Virus record (IMG/VR): IMGVR_UViG_3300042878_002960 | Location: 1 to 61,868 of that record | Reading direction: 5' to 3' (one strand) | DNA length: 61,868 nt | DNA from: a virus | Shown: positions 49,004-58,558 of the stretch, one piece after another | Layout: every line of letters begins with the position of its first letter | Position numbering within the stretch: the first letter of the stretch is position 1 | Position numbers and translations under genes: made by a program | The notes under the pieces: generated by a model | What the model was told of the DNA's origin: nothing | The model's database searches: none | The model's input: only the letters and a program-made list of their open reading frames with translations

Positions 49004-49029
49004 AAGAATATGGAAAAAAATGATTTTTT

Positions 49030-49497
49030 TTATTTACTAAGGCTATTCAAAAAGTCTAATTCTGCTTTAGTCAAAGACTTCATACCAGTAGCACTGATTT
49101 TTTCTAAGATAGTGTCTACATCTAAAACTACATCGAATTCAGCGATTAAATCTTCGATGAAAACATTAGAAACTTCTACAGTGTTATCAACTTTAGTATC
49201 AACAGCTTTAGTAGCTTTTGGCATTTTTGGAGTTTTGATAGGAGTGATTTTTAACAAAGCATCTTTTTCTCTCTTTGTGATTGGACAAAAAATAGAGTTT
49301 ACAGTTGTATCACCTACACTATTAACAAAAGCAATAACATAGTCACCACCAGCCTCAACCCATATTTTAGGTGATGTGCCTTTTACAGTAACTAAAGCAT
49401 TAAAGTCTAACTTGTAAACTTCAGAGATAGCTTTCAATTGTTGATCGTTGTGAGACTTTAAGCTGATACAGATTACTTTGTTGATGTCGAATTTCAT
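49030..49497 (-). CDS. Hypothetical protein with Bacteroidota DUF6576-like tail
   Basis: 155 residues. The last 30 residues (ILEKISATGMKSLTKAELDF) match a short helical motif found at the C-terminus of many Bacteroidota proteins (LDKIxxxGxxSLTxxE type, DUF6576). The N-terminal 75 residues look like a beta-rich domain with a Lys/Thr-rich linker after it. A perfect host-type promoter precedes it, so it is probably early. The tail suggests acquisition from the host lineage. Confidence 0.55.
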   Translation of the reverse strand: MKFDINKVICISLKSHNDQQLKAISEVYKLDFNALVTVKGTSPKIWVEAGGDYVIAFVNSVGDTTVNSIFCPITKREKDALLKITPIKTPKMPKATKAVDTKVDNTVEVSNVFIEDLIAEFDVVLDVDTILEKISATGMKSLTKAELDFLNSLSK

Positions 49498-49528
49498 ATT
49501 ATTTTCTTTTAGTGGTTATTTTGTTATA

Positions 49529-49559
49529 CAAATATAAGGATAATTAGTGAATTTACAAA
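49529..49559 (-). promoter_or_regulatory. Host-type promoter TTTG-N19-TATATTTG
   Basis: On the minus strand TTTG (49556-49559), 19 nt, TATATTTG (49529-49536); an exact Bacteroidota consensus, 31 nt upstream of the ATG at 49497. Confidence 0.7.
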
Positions 49560-49693
49560 TTTTATTTATTATTTTTTTGCTTCATCATTTGTTTTAATCA
49601 CTTATCTTAAACAAAGATAAGCATAATTATTCATTTTAACTAATTTTCAATAAAAGTTTTTTAATATATATGTTGAAAAAATTACATTAATTT

Positions 49694-52645
49694 ATGAAGT
49701 ATCTTAGTAATAGAGATGAGTTCCTTAAAAGAAGCATAAACAAAATAGATGAATATAAGTCTTTAGAAAATAAAGATTTAGAAATTATAAACGAGGGTGA
49801 TAGTGGACCATTTGCCAATGATATTCCTTGGAATGACTCATTACTTGGTAGACTAATAAACTCTACTATTAGAAAAGCTAAGATAGGTGCTAACTTAGTT
49901 AGAATAAAAGCTGTTAACAGAAGATTAAAAGATGCTTTTGATGACTTATTAGGAAAGTCAGCAGTATCAGGTTTATCAAAAGAAGAAAAGGCAGAATTTA
50001 ACAAAGTTCTTATATTCTCATTTTTAGAAAATCTTAAAAATTCTATAGAGAAAGAAGATAATGTAGGTGAAATAAAAAGACTTACAGATGAGGCTATTAA
50101 AAACATAGAAGATGTAGTTGAGAATACACCAGCTGAAGAATTATCAATGGATAAAGATAATCTTCTTAATTTAATAAATCAGTTAAAGGAGTTTAGAAAG
50201 TTTTTGGATCAATTCAAAGATGATGAAGGCGGTGCTGAAAGTGGTGCTGAAGAAGATACTGATGAGTTAGAAAGTGAAGATACAGAAGGTAAAGAAGGTG
50301 AAGGCGCTGAAGATACAGAAGGTTCTAAATCATCAGAAGCTATTTACCCTACTATGATCAAAACACTTAAATCACTATCTTATATATTAACACATTACAA
50401 AGAAGTTAAATTAATGGATGTTAAAAAAGATACAACTACATCTACAACCAAATTCACATATACCACTGTAGCTGGAGATACTGTTGAAAAAATACAAAAA
50501 AATACAAAAGCTAATCCAAAAAAATTAGCATTAACTGATATTAGAACTAAAAACACTCAAATTTTGGCAAAATATCCAAAAGATAATCAAACAATGCCTG
50601 CTGGGTTAGTTCTTGTAATGGAGAGTTATATTCTAGCCGAAGCCTTAGGTGATGGTGCTAGCCCAGATAGAGCAAATGTAAAAGGTGGAGAAGATCATTT
50701 AACTCAGGCTTTTACTAAATTAAAAAAGACTATTGAAGTATTAGAATCCCCAAAAGATAAAGGTATTGGTGTAGATGTTAAATTCTTAAATGATATAACA
50801 TCAAAATCACTGGATTCTAAAAACAAAGAAGTTATTAAATCTCTTTTTACAGAAATCAACAGATATTTAGTTGGTGATAAAAAAGAAACATTAAATGCTT
50901 CTACTACTCCTTTATATAAAGAAAGTATGGAAATAATCTCAGATAAAAACAAAAAAATTGTTGTAGCTGAGAAAATAGCAAGATTTGCTAAAACTGCTTT
51001 ACAATTTGACAAAGAAGGATTATACGGTGGTTTAGGAGAAACAGGTAAAGGTTTACAAACATTTGTAGAAGGTATCAAGTCAATAATGACTGTAAAACCA
51101 TCAGAACAAAAGGCAGAAGTACCAACAACTGAAACTAAATTCAAAGTTGGTGATGTTGTTAAATGGAAAAATAAAGAAGGTAAAGAAATATCTAAAAAGA
51201 TTGAAAAAGTAAAAGATGGTTCTTACTTCTTCACAACAAGTGATGGTAAAGAATATTCTAAAAAAGAATCTGAATTAACAAAAGAGTCTATTATTAACAG
51301 ATATAACAAATTTTTATCATATATAAAAGAAGCTGAAGAGACTCAAGGTGAAGTTTCGGATCCAGTTAATATGACAACATCTCAAAAGATTAAAGATTGG
51401 TGGGATAAAAAAGTTGATATTAAAGAGTTTGTACTAACTAGATCACAATCTGAAAAAATCAGAATTTCTATTGAAAAAGCTGAAAAGAGAGATGCTGTTA
51501 CAATAACTGGACTTGATCCAATTATTGAAATAATAAAAGTATTTAACCGCGCTTATAAGCTACACACAACTCAAGTTATTTCAACTGGAAGAAGTGGTGG
51601 TAAAGTTTCTAACAAAACATTTATGGAATACACATCATTTGGTGGTGGTTCTCCCGATAGCGCAGGTGCTAGTGGTGGACCATATAGAAATAACGTGATA
51701 TTTAATCAATGGGAAAATGCTGTACAGAATATAATTAAAGATACAAAATATCAAAAGATATTTAGAGAAGAAACTATTCTTAAAACATCCGAAGGAAATG
51801 ATATAAAGGAAGCTGGTAAAAATCTTTTAAGATTTATGAATGATATGCTTGATGGTGATACTTTATATAAAAGCAAAAGTGGTGATTCTACTCAAGGTAA
51901 ACAAGCTGAATTTATCGAAAAATACTTTGGACCTACAGACGCGGATAAAAAGAAACTTGAAAAAGGTGGACTTACAATGGGCGGAGAAAAAGAAGCTGAG
52001 GAAATAAACGGAGTAGCAGACAGTATGCCTAAAGAAAAAAATCTTGACTTCACTGATAAACTTTTAAAATTTGAAAGTAATGATGAATTAGAAGGAACCT
52101 TCTTTGCTGCTAAAACTATGTTAAATGGTGAGTCTAGACAAATATACTTCTATGTACAAGGAATAGAATCAGAATATGCTTATGTTAGTTACTGTGGATC
52201 AATGGGATTCTTTAAGAAATATATTATAGAGTCAGGAAATACAATTAAAATGGAAAAGAATAAACTAGAATATTCTATAAAAACTGACTTAGTAGAAGAT
52301 AATAACAAACAATTCATAATAAAAGGATTCAGAATGAAAGTAGTTTCTCTTATCAACAAAGAAGGTAAATTCCTTTTAAGTGGTAGTCACTCTATTAAGT
52401 TTATACAATCATTTGATGGTTCTAAAAACAATCCATCTACAAAATCTGTATTAGGTGGAAAAGAAGATGAGATAAACTTTCAGTCTTTCTTTACTTTACA
52501 AGAGAAGTTAAAAGATGACAAAGGACAAGAAGTATTCTCAAGATTTAAATTAAAAAATCCATCAAATTCAATAAGAGTCAACGGTGGATTTACAAATATT
52601 ATTAATGCTAATGACATTAAAAATACGTCAATAATTAAGAAATAA
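49694..52645 (+). CDS. Large virion-type protein with LysM-like domain
   Basis: 983 residues, family not recognised. The N-terminus MKYLSNRDEFLKRSINKIDE weakly fits the shared signature and is followed by SGPFANDIPWNDSLLGRL. A Glu/Asp/Gly-rich linker (about 175-215) precedes a LysM-like domain (about 255-310, TVAGDTVEKIQKN to PAGLVLVM). Then comes a helical region, a small beta domain (KFKVGDVVKWKNKEGKEI, about 478-520) and long mixed parts. It is followed with a 1-nt overlap by a coiled-coil protein and then the sheath gene, so it is probably a tail, baseplate or internal head protein. Confidence 0.65.
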   Translation: MKYLSNRDEFLKRSINKIDEYKSLENKDLEIINEGDSGPFANDIPWNDSLLGRLINSTIRKAKIGANLVRIKAVNRRLKDAFDDLLGKSAVSGLSKEEKAEFNKVLIFSFLENLKNSIEKEDNVGEIKRLTDEAIKNIEDVVENTPAEELSMDKDNLLNLINQLKEFRKFLDQFKDDEGGAESGAEEDTDELESEDTEGKEGEGAEDTEGSKSSEAIYPTMIKTLKSLSYILTHYKEVKLMDVKKDTTTSTTKFTYTTVAGDTVEKIQKNTKANPKKLALTDIRTKNTQILAKYPKDNQTMPAGLVLVMESYILAEALGDGASPDRANVKGGEDHLTQAFTKLKKTIEVLESPKDKGIGVDVKFLNDITSKSLDSKNKEVIKSLFTEINRYLVGDKKETLNASTTPLYKESMEIISDKNKKIVVAEKIARFAKTALQFDKEGLYGGLGETGKGLQTFVEGIKSIMTVKPSEQKAEVPTTETKFKVGDVVKWKNKEGKEISKKIEKVKDGSYFFTTSDGKEYSKKESELTKESIINRYNKFLSYIKEAEETQGEVSDPVNMTTSQKIKDWWDKKVDIKEFVLTRSQSEKIRISIEKAEKRDAVTITGLDPIIEIIKVFNRAYKLHTTQVISTGRSGGKVSNKTFMEYTSFGGGSPDSAGASGGPYRNNVIFNQWENAVQNIIKDTKYQKIFREETILKTSEGNDIKEAGKNLLRFMNDMLDGDTLYKSKSGDSTQGKQAEFIEKYFGPTDADKKKLEKGGLTMGGEKEAEEINGVADSMPKEKNLDFTDKLLKFESNDELEGTFFAAKTMLNGESRQIYFYVQGIESEYAYVSYCGSMGFFKKYIIESGNTIKMEKNKLEYSIKTDLVEDNNKQFIIKGFRMKVVSLINKEGKFLLSGSHSIKFIQSFDGSKNNPSTKSVLGGKEDEINFQSFFTLQEKLKDDKGQEVFSRFKLKNPSNSIRVNGGFTNIINANDIKNTSIIKK

Positions 52646-53205
52646 TGAGAAACCTAAAATCATATAGAATCTTTTTAGAAGAAGCTGAATTTGATGTTAA
52701 TATAACAGACCAACCAGATATTAAAATGGCTAAAGAAAAGTTGACAACTCTTAAAAATCAACTTACTGAATATAAAACAAAGAAGCCTCTAATAGACACC
52801 GCATATCTAACAATCAAAATAGATGCTGACTTACAAAAGAAAATAGAATCGATTGTTGGTAAAATAGATGCCTTACCAGGTCAGGATAGAAATCCTTTCT
52901 TAGTTGAGTATCTACACATTGCTAGTTTAACAAGAAAAGTTAATAATATTCAAAAAGATATTGCGAATGATAAGGTTAAAAAAGATGATTTTAGTGAAGA
53001 ATTAAAATTATCTAAGGATGACTCTACAAAGCAAGCCGTTACTGGCAAAATAACTGATATAACTAATAGAATATCAACAAATGCTGCTTCTATAGCATCG
53101 TTAACCAAAGAAATATCTGATGCCCAATCATCATTAAATAAAAAAATGCTCGATGTAGAGAAGAATATGATGGATAATATAAAGAAAATCTCAAAAGAGA
53201 AGTGA
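52645..53205 (+). CDS. Coiled-coil protein with capsid-targeting-like N-terminus
   Basis: 186 residues. It begins MRNLKSYRIFLEEAEF, in which IFLEE resembles the T4 internal-protein sequence up to the cleavage Glu. The remainder is Lys- and Asp-rich coiled coil (about 25-60 and 95-180). Its ATG overlaps the stop of the 983-residue gene (TAATG), so they are co-translated. It may be an internal head or tail-associated protein. Confidence 0.65.
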   Translation: MRNLKSYRIFLEEAEFDVNITDQPDIKMAKEKLTTLKNQLTEYKTKKPLIDTAYLTIKIDADLQKKIESIVGKIDALPGQDRNPFLVEYLHIASLTRKVNNIQKDIANDKVKKDDFSEELKLSKDDSTKQAVTGKITDITNRISTNAASIASLTKEISDAQSSLNKKMLDVEKNMMDNIKKISKEK

Positions 53206-53272
53206 AAATAGAAAAAATATCATTTTTTACATTTTATATATACTCTATAACATAAAAAAAAATATTAAAAAT

Positions 53273-56200
53273 ATGGCAATTCAAATTGGAAAATACAAAA
53301 GACCAGGAATCTTCATAGAAGAGTTTGACAATTCAATCATTACAACTCCAGTGGTTGAGGGTATTACTAATATGGTTATTGGTGTTTCAAAAAAGGGACC
53401 AGTAAATACACCTATTAGACTTACTACAGTCAATGACTTAGAGTCTATCTTTGGTCAACTTGATAGAGGATTAGAAAGAAAAGGTTCATTTTTCCACAGA
53501 ACTATTCAAAAAATGTTGGAATCAGCTCCAGTATTCGCTATCAATCTTTTAAGCACAGATGATACATTAGATACTATTGAGTATAAATCATTATCATCAT
53601 CATCTGGTTATATTAATGATATCGAAAGAAATGGAGCTTATAGAAGATTCTTCGATACAACAGGTTTCTGGAAAAGAGATACTGAGTCTTTCATTAATTT
53701 AACTAAACCAAATGCTGGTTATACTGAAAGAGCTTTTAGTATTACTAACCTTTCTGACAGATTCGTTACTGTATTTGTTGTGAAAAGTGCTAGAACTGGT
53801 TTTGATAGAACTTTAATCGAATGGTATGGTTCTCAAGAAAAACTTCCGCCATATGTTAACGCTAACGATTACGCATCTGACTATTTAGTAGATGTTATTG
53901 TTGTAGGTGGTGACTGGTCTGACTACCAAAACTTGGCTATTGATAATAGATGGAGTGCTTACTTCAATGCGTCTGGTCTTGTTAAGAGTCAAATTAGAAA
54001 CTTTGCTAATGATAGAAATGTTACTTTATTAGCTTATTACGAAGGATTGTCCTTAATTCCATATTTTAGAGATGCCAATGGTACTAATATTTTTATTGAA
54101 ACTACAATTAACAGAGATACAGATAAAACTGGAGTATTCTGTGCTTTCAACTCAGATTTAGTTGAAACAGATTACTACAACGGTCTTTTAGACTTAGTTG
54201 GACAAACAGTTGCTGGTGTGAATGAAACTGAAATAGAATTCTTATCTTATAAAGAAACTATCGCTGAATCAATTGAAATCACAGCAGTGCCTTTAGACTT
54301 ACCTGGTAACGTAACTGCCTTGTTAGGTGGTGTATTTACAGGAAATGGTTATATTAACCAAGATCCTCACGCATTTGGTTTAGTTCCAACTGAAACAGGT
54401 GTTATTGATAATGGTGATAACAGAACTGCTTGGTTTGGTGAAGGATTTGTTTATGATGTAACTAAAGATACTTTAACATCATCATCTGCTTCTATCGCAT
54501 TAACTTACACAGCTACTGCTGACGCTTTCGCTGTAATTGGTGATAAAATGGTTCCAGTAACTGGAAATACATTAACAATTAGTGCTAGTGATTATAGCGC
54601 TTCATACGGTACATTATCATTTGTATCAGCTTATGTTTTAGACTCAACAGGTTCATTATCTGTAGTATCTAACACAACTGGTGTTGCTTATGGTTCAACA
54701 CCTACAAAACCTACAGTATCAGCAAGTGATATCGTATTAGGTTATGTAGAATTTGATATGGCTAATGGTGATATCGCAGCACCAACAGTAACAGTTACTG
54801 ATGTAAATATTGACACAGTTGGTTTCATAGACTTTAGTTTTGGTACTAGTGCTTCTGATGATTATCACATCGCAACTCAAAGTACTCCAGATTCTGGTGT
54901 AATTAAAGTTACATTTGAAAATACAAATACTGTACCTTCTGTAGCAAATTACGCACAATACAGAAGATTCAAATTATTCAATAGATTAGTTGATTTAATT
55001 GACTCTGCTAATAAAAATAAAATGACTTTATGTTTAGGACCTAATCATGCGTTTGATAAAGTTAGTTTATCTACTATAACAATTACAAATATTGTTAGCT
55101 CATCAACATCTAATAAATCATTTATCTTAAATACTGGTTTAACTGATGCTCAATTAAGTGATATTCTTGATGGTTACTTTGTAATCTACACAGTAGATAA
55201 TGAATTTTTACTTGGCTCAGATAAAGTATCCACAACTTCAAATGTTTGGTCTATGACTGATGGTGTTGTTGCTAGATACTCTAAATTTTATTCTAATTTT
55301 TATGACGGTATTATTAACACAGGAGATTACTTCTATGCTAATAAAGTACCACAAGCTTTAGTAGCCGCACAAGAAACTATGAATGTTATTTTCATAGATG
55401 GTGAAATTGCCGCAGGTACTACTTCATCATATGCTGGTTACAACTATGTAATATTTGAAACTACTTCAAATACAAATCCATCATATGCTACATATGATCA
55501 ATTCATTGTTCCTGATTCAAGTATTAATACTGGATCATTTACAATTACTAATGCTTCTAACCCATCTACTTTAGCTACAAATCTTGGTTACACAAGTACA
55601 GTAGGAGCTTACTACTGGGCATATGAAGTAAGTGAAGAAGTTGCTTACGAAGAAGTATTAAATGTAAGTACTATTTATGATTTCTTAAAGAAACATTACT
55701 TAAAAATGTACTTAAATAATAACGGAACATTAGAAGTTGATTTCATGGATGAAGGATTTACATCTATTGAAGCAGTTGATACGGTATCTAATAATACATT
55801 CTATGTACAATCAGCTAAATCAAACTTCAAACAAACTGTTGAAATTGAAATTCCTACAGGATATGTTCAAGTTCCTAATAAGATTCTTATTACTGGTTCT
55901 AGATACACTGAGGTTAAAGTTGGTGACTTCTTAGCCGCTTATGTTGACCCAACAGTTGTATTACAAACTGGTGAAGTTGCTAGAAAACTTACAAGAATTT
56001 TAAGTAAAAAACAATATGCTGGTGATACTACATTAGTAGAGGTTACTTGTGATGCTAGAATTGAAAAAACTAACTATAGTGGTGATTATCAAACAACTAG
56101 ATACACACCTATTGATAACTACGCTACTACTTATAAAGCTATCTCTCTTAAAGGATTTAGAATTAGACAAGCTTCTTTACCTGATGGTACTGAAACTAGA

Positions 56201-57178
56201 CAAAATGCTATACTTAACTTAGTTGCTAAAGGAACTCCTTTATTCAAAGCAATTACTAATAAAGAAGCAATCGACTTCAGATATTTAATTGACTCATTTG
56301 GTCTTGGTTTAACTGAAAGATCTAAACAACAATTAGTTGATATCTGTGGAGAAAGATTAGATGCTCTTGGAATCTTGAATATGCCTTCTATGAAATCATT
56401 TAAGAACTCATCATCTCCTACTTTCGTAAATGCTGAAGGTGTTTTACAACTTGAGTACGTTGCTAAGGGTGGTGACCCAGAAAGCTCTCCTGCGTTCCTT
56501 TATTCATTCGGTGACGGAGCAGGTACTACAGCAGTAGGTTACTTTATGCCTTACTTAACTGTAAATGATAATGGTAGACCAATTGAAGTTCCACCAGCAG
56601 CATGGGTAGGAACAACTTATATGAGAAAACATACTTCAAATATAAGTGGAATGACTCCTTGGACAATCGCAGCAGGTGTTACTAATGGTAGAATTACTAA
56701 TATAGTTTCAACTGAAATGGATTTCACTAATACTGATATCGAGTGGATTAACCAAGCTCAAATGAACCCAATTGTGTTCAAGAGAAACAGAGGAAACGTA
56801 ATTGAAACTGAAAATACAGGTCAAACACTTTACGACTCAGCTCTTTCATACTTACACGTTAGAGAAGTTCTTATCGAACTTGAAAGAGAATTGTCAAGAA
56901 TGTTATTAGACTTCCAATGGAAATTTAATACACCTGATATTAGAGCAGAAATTAAACTTAGAGCAGACGTTATCTGTGAAACTTATGTAAGTAAGAATGG
57001 TTTATACAACTACTTTAATAAAATGGATGAAGAAAACAACACTAATGAAATCATTGATAACCAAATTGGTGTTCTTGATACATATGTTGAACCGATCAAG
57101 GGTATGGGTATTATTGTAAACAATATTACTATCTTGAGAACTGGTGCTATCTCTGCGGGTGGATTCATCAACGGATAA
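53273..57178 (+). CDS. 18: Tail sheath protein, gp18-like, greatly enlarged
   Basis: 1301 residues, about twice T4 gp18 (659). It polymerises around the tube and contracts on injection. The start YKRPGIFIEEFDNS, GVSKKGPVNTPIRLTTVNDL and SLTERSKQQLVDICGERLD-type regions, and the C-terminus (ETENTGQTLYDSALSYLHVR, then GMGIIVNNITILRTG) are sheath hallmarks. About residues 360-790 form an insertion rich in Ser, Thr, Ala and Val with beta-type patterns, likely extra domains on the outer surface. An ATTTTATATATAC promoter region and an A-rich leader precede it. A single intact frame. Confidence 0.92.
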   Translation: MAIQIGKYKRPGIFIEEFDNSIITTPVVEGITNMVIGVSKKGPVNTPIRLTTVNDLESIFGQLDRGLERKGSFFHRTIQKMLESAPVFAINLLSTDDTLDTIEYKSLSSSSGYINDIERNGAYRRFFDTTGFWKRDTESFINLTKPNAGYTERAFSITNLSDRFVTVFVVKSARTGFDRTLIEWYGSQEKLPPYVNANDYASDYLVDVIVVGGDWSDYQNLAIDNRWSAYFNASGLVKSQIRNFANDRNVTLLAYYEGLSLIPYFRDANGTNIFIETTINRDTDKTGVFCAFNSDLVETDYYNGLLDLVGQTVAGVNETEIEFLSYKETIAESIEITAVPLDLPGNVTALLGGVFTGNGYINQDPHAFGLVPTETGVIDNGDNRTAWFGEGFVYDVTKDTLTSSSASIALTYTATADAFAVIGDKMVPVTGNTLTISASDYSASYGTLSFVSAYVLDSTGSLSVVSNTTGVAYGSTPTKPTVSASDIVLGYVEFDMANGDIAAPTVTVTDVNIDTVGFIDFSFGTSASDDYHIATQSTPDSGVIKVTFENTNTVPSVANYAQYRRFKLFNRLVDLIDSANKNKMTLCLGPNHAFDKVSLSTITITNIVSSSTSNKSFILNTGLTDAQLSDILDGYFVIYTVDNEFLLGSDKVSTTSNVWSMTDGVVARYSKFYSNFYDGIINTGDYFYANKVPQALVAAQETMNVIFIDGEIAAGTTSSYAGYNYVIFETTSNTNPSYATYDQFIVPDSSINTGSFTITNASNPSTLATNLGYTSTVGAYYWAYEVSEEVAYEEVLNVSTIYDFLKKHYLKMYLNNNGTLEVDFMDEGFTSIEAVDTVSNNTFYVQSAKSNFKQTVEIEIPTGYVQVPNKILITGSRYTEVKVGDFLAAYVDPTVVLQTGEVARKLTRILSKKQYAGDTTLVEVTCDARIEKTNYSGDYQTTRYTPIDNYATTYKAISLKGFRIRQASLPDGTETRQNAILNLVAKGTPLFKAITNKEAIDFRYLIDSFGLGLTERSKQQLVDICGERLDALGILNMPSMKSFKNSSSPTFVNAEGVLQLEYVAKGGDPESSPAFLYSFGDGAGTTAVGYFMPYLTVNDNGRPIEVPPAAWVGTTYMRKHTSNISGMTPWTIAAGVTNGRITNIVSTEMDFTNTDIEWINQAQMNPIVFKRNRGNVIETENTGQTLYDSALSYLHVREVLIELERELSRMLLDFQWKFNTPDIRAEIKLRADVICETYVSKNGLYNYFNKMDEENNTNEIIDNQIGVLDTYVEPIKGMGIIVNNITILRTGAISAGGFING

Positions 57179-57200
57179 TAATTAATAAATTTTATAATAA

Positions 57201-57236
57201 AAAAGAGAAAAGTGAAAACTTTTCTCTTTTTTTTTG
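57201..57236. terminator. Terminator after tail sheath gene
   Basis: Stem AAAAGAGAAAAGT/ACTTTTCTCTTTT with a T9 tract, 22 nt after the stop. Confidence 0.88.
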
Positions 57237-57281
57237 TTATAACCATAAGGTAAATTCATAGGAGTAACTATTCTATGAATA

Positions 57282-57289
57282 TATAAATA
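57282..57289 (+). promoter_or_regulatory. T4-type late promoter TATAAATA
   Basis: Exact T4 late consensus, 17 nt before the ATG at 57307. An inverted repeat ATTCATAG/CTATGAAT (57254-57261, 57273-57280) lies directly upstream and could bind a regulator. Confidence 0.6.
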
Positions 57290-57306
57290 AAAAATAACAA
57301 CATTAT

Positions 57307-58245
57307 ATGTCTGAACAAAATAATATGAGTGAAGAAGAATACTTAAAGAAACATATTGGTAATTTAGAATCTTCTAAAAATCAAAACAACTCTGATATTC
57401 CATTTGTAGAGCAACCAAAAATTGACAATACAAGAACTACAGATCTTCAATATTTTAACTTTGATATTAAAGAACTTCCATGTGGTACTTTTTACCCAAC
57501 AGGTACCGTATTTATGGTAAGACCTGCTCAAGTAAAAGAAATTCAATCTTACTCAATGGTTGATGACCAAAACTTTTACGATATCGTTGAAAAAATGAAT
57601 GACATTCTTCAATCTTGTGTTAGAATTAAATATTCAGATGGTAAGATGGGTTCTTATCTTGATGTGAAAGACCAAGATAGATTATTTTTAATTTTCTTAA
57701 TTAGAGAATTAACATTTCAACAAGGTAATTCATTAACAGTAACTACAAAATGTGGTTGTGGAGAAGAATTACAATTAGAATTGAAAAGAGACCATTTTTC
57801 ATTCCACGAAATCGATGAAAAACTTGATAGATACTTTAGTAACTCTACAAGATCTTATCACTTTACAACAGTAAATGGTAAAGAGTTTGAATTAACTCCG
57901 CCAAATATTGGTCTTCAAAAAGCTTTTACTGACTATATCTTAAAAGAAAATAATGAAAAAAGAACTCCAAATCTTTCTTTCTTAAAAATTATTCCTTTTA
58001 TGTTAGCTGGTAGAACTTCTGTTACTTATGAAGGTATCAAATCTAAATTAAAAGAGTTTGAAGAAATTGATGATATTTCTTTCCAATTCTTAAATGCGGC
58101 TGTTGGTAAAATGACTTTTGGTATCAAAGAATTGAAGAAAAAATGTTCGTGTGGTGAGGAGGTCCACACAGACATGCAATTTCCCAACGGAGCGTCAGGT
58201 ATTTTCGTTATTCATGATGCCTTTGAAGCATATATTAAAGAATAA
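57307..58245 (+). CDS. 26: Baseplate hub protein, gp26-like (T4_baseplate family)
   Basis: 312 residues (T4 gp26 is 208). KELPCGTFYPTGTVFMVRPA matches the LPS-G-x-x-Y start of the T4_baseplate family, with the following helical region (ILQSCVRIKYSDGKM). Two C-x-C-G elements, TTKCGCGEELQL (about 148) and KKCSCGEEVHTD (about 279), could bind zinc together. A third part continues to FVIHDAFEAYIKE. In T4 gp26 is a hub assembly protein. A second frame overlaps its 3' end. Confidence 0.75.
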   Translation: MSEQNNMSEEEYLKKHIGNLESSKNQNNSDIPFVEQPKIDNTRTTDLQYFNFDIKELPCGTFYPTGTVFMVRPAQVKEIQSYSMVDDQNFYDIVEKMNDILQSCVRIKYSDGKMGSYLDVKDQDRLFLIFLIRELTFQQGNSLTVTTKCGCGEELQLELKRDHFSFHEIDEKLDRYFSNSTRSYHFTTVNGKEFELTPPNIGLQKAFTDYILKENNEKRTPNLSFLKIIPFMLAGRTSVTYEGIKSKLKEFEEIDDISFQFLNAAVGKMTFGIKELKKKCSCGEEVHTDMQFPNGASGIFVIHDAFEAYIKE

Positions 58246-58468
58246 GTTATTACTACAAAAGCACTTTCATACACAAGAATATGCTATGGATGAATGGCCC
58301 TTTTGGATGTTTGAAGAAAACATTAAGTTGGTTAATGAGATTGTTGAAGAGGAAGATAGCTCTAGAAAGAAACAAGAACAAGATCAGCAAAAAGGAATGC
58401 CAAACTTTGATGCTAATTCAATGATGAGAAATGCTTCTAATATGTCAAATAGCATACCGAAATATTAA
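58214..58468 (+). CDS. Small hub-associated protein overlapping gp26-like gene
   Basis: 84 residues from the ATG at 58214, overlapping the end of the gp26-like gene by 32 nt in another frame; ATG at 58286 is an alternative. YAMDEWPFWMFEENIKLVNE followed by a Glu/Lys/Gln-rich helix and a Met/Asn-rich tail recalls small proteins that follow gp26 in T4-like phages (EF/YWxxE type), and those similarities start before 58286. The layout, with a second frame at the 3' end of a tail assembly gene, is like lambda G-T. A terminator follows. Confidence 0.6.
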   Translation: MMPLKHILKNKLLLQKHFHTQEYAMDEWPFWMFEENIKLVNEIVEEEDSSRKKQEQDQQKGMPNFDANSMMRNASNMSNSIPKY

Positions 58469-58472
58469 AATT

Positions 58473-58497
58473 AAACCCACCAATTGGTGGGTTTTTT
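58473..58497. terminator. Terminator (plus-strand side)
   Basis: Perfect palindrome AAACCCACCAATTGGTGGGTTT plus T tract right after the plus-strand gene ending at 58468. Confidence 0.85.
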
Positions 58498-58515
58498 GTT
58501 TATTAGACATAAAAA

Positions 58516-58543
58516 AAAACCCATCTTAAAAGATGGGTTTTTA
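58516..58543. terminator. Terminator (minus-strand side)
   Basis: Stem AAAACCCATCTT/AAGATGGGTTTT with A and T tracts, 16 nt downstream of the tube gene (minus strand, stop at 58559). Two terminators back to back isolate the convergent units. Confidence 0.85.
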
Positions 58544-58558
58544 ATTTTATTATTTCTA

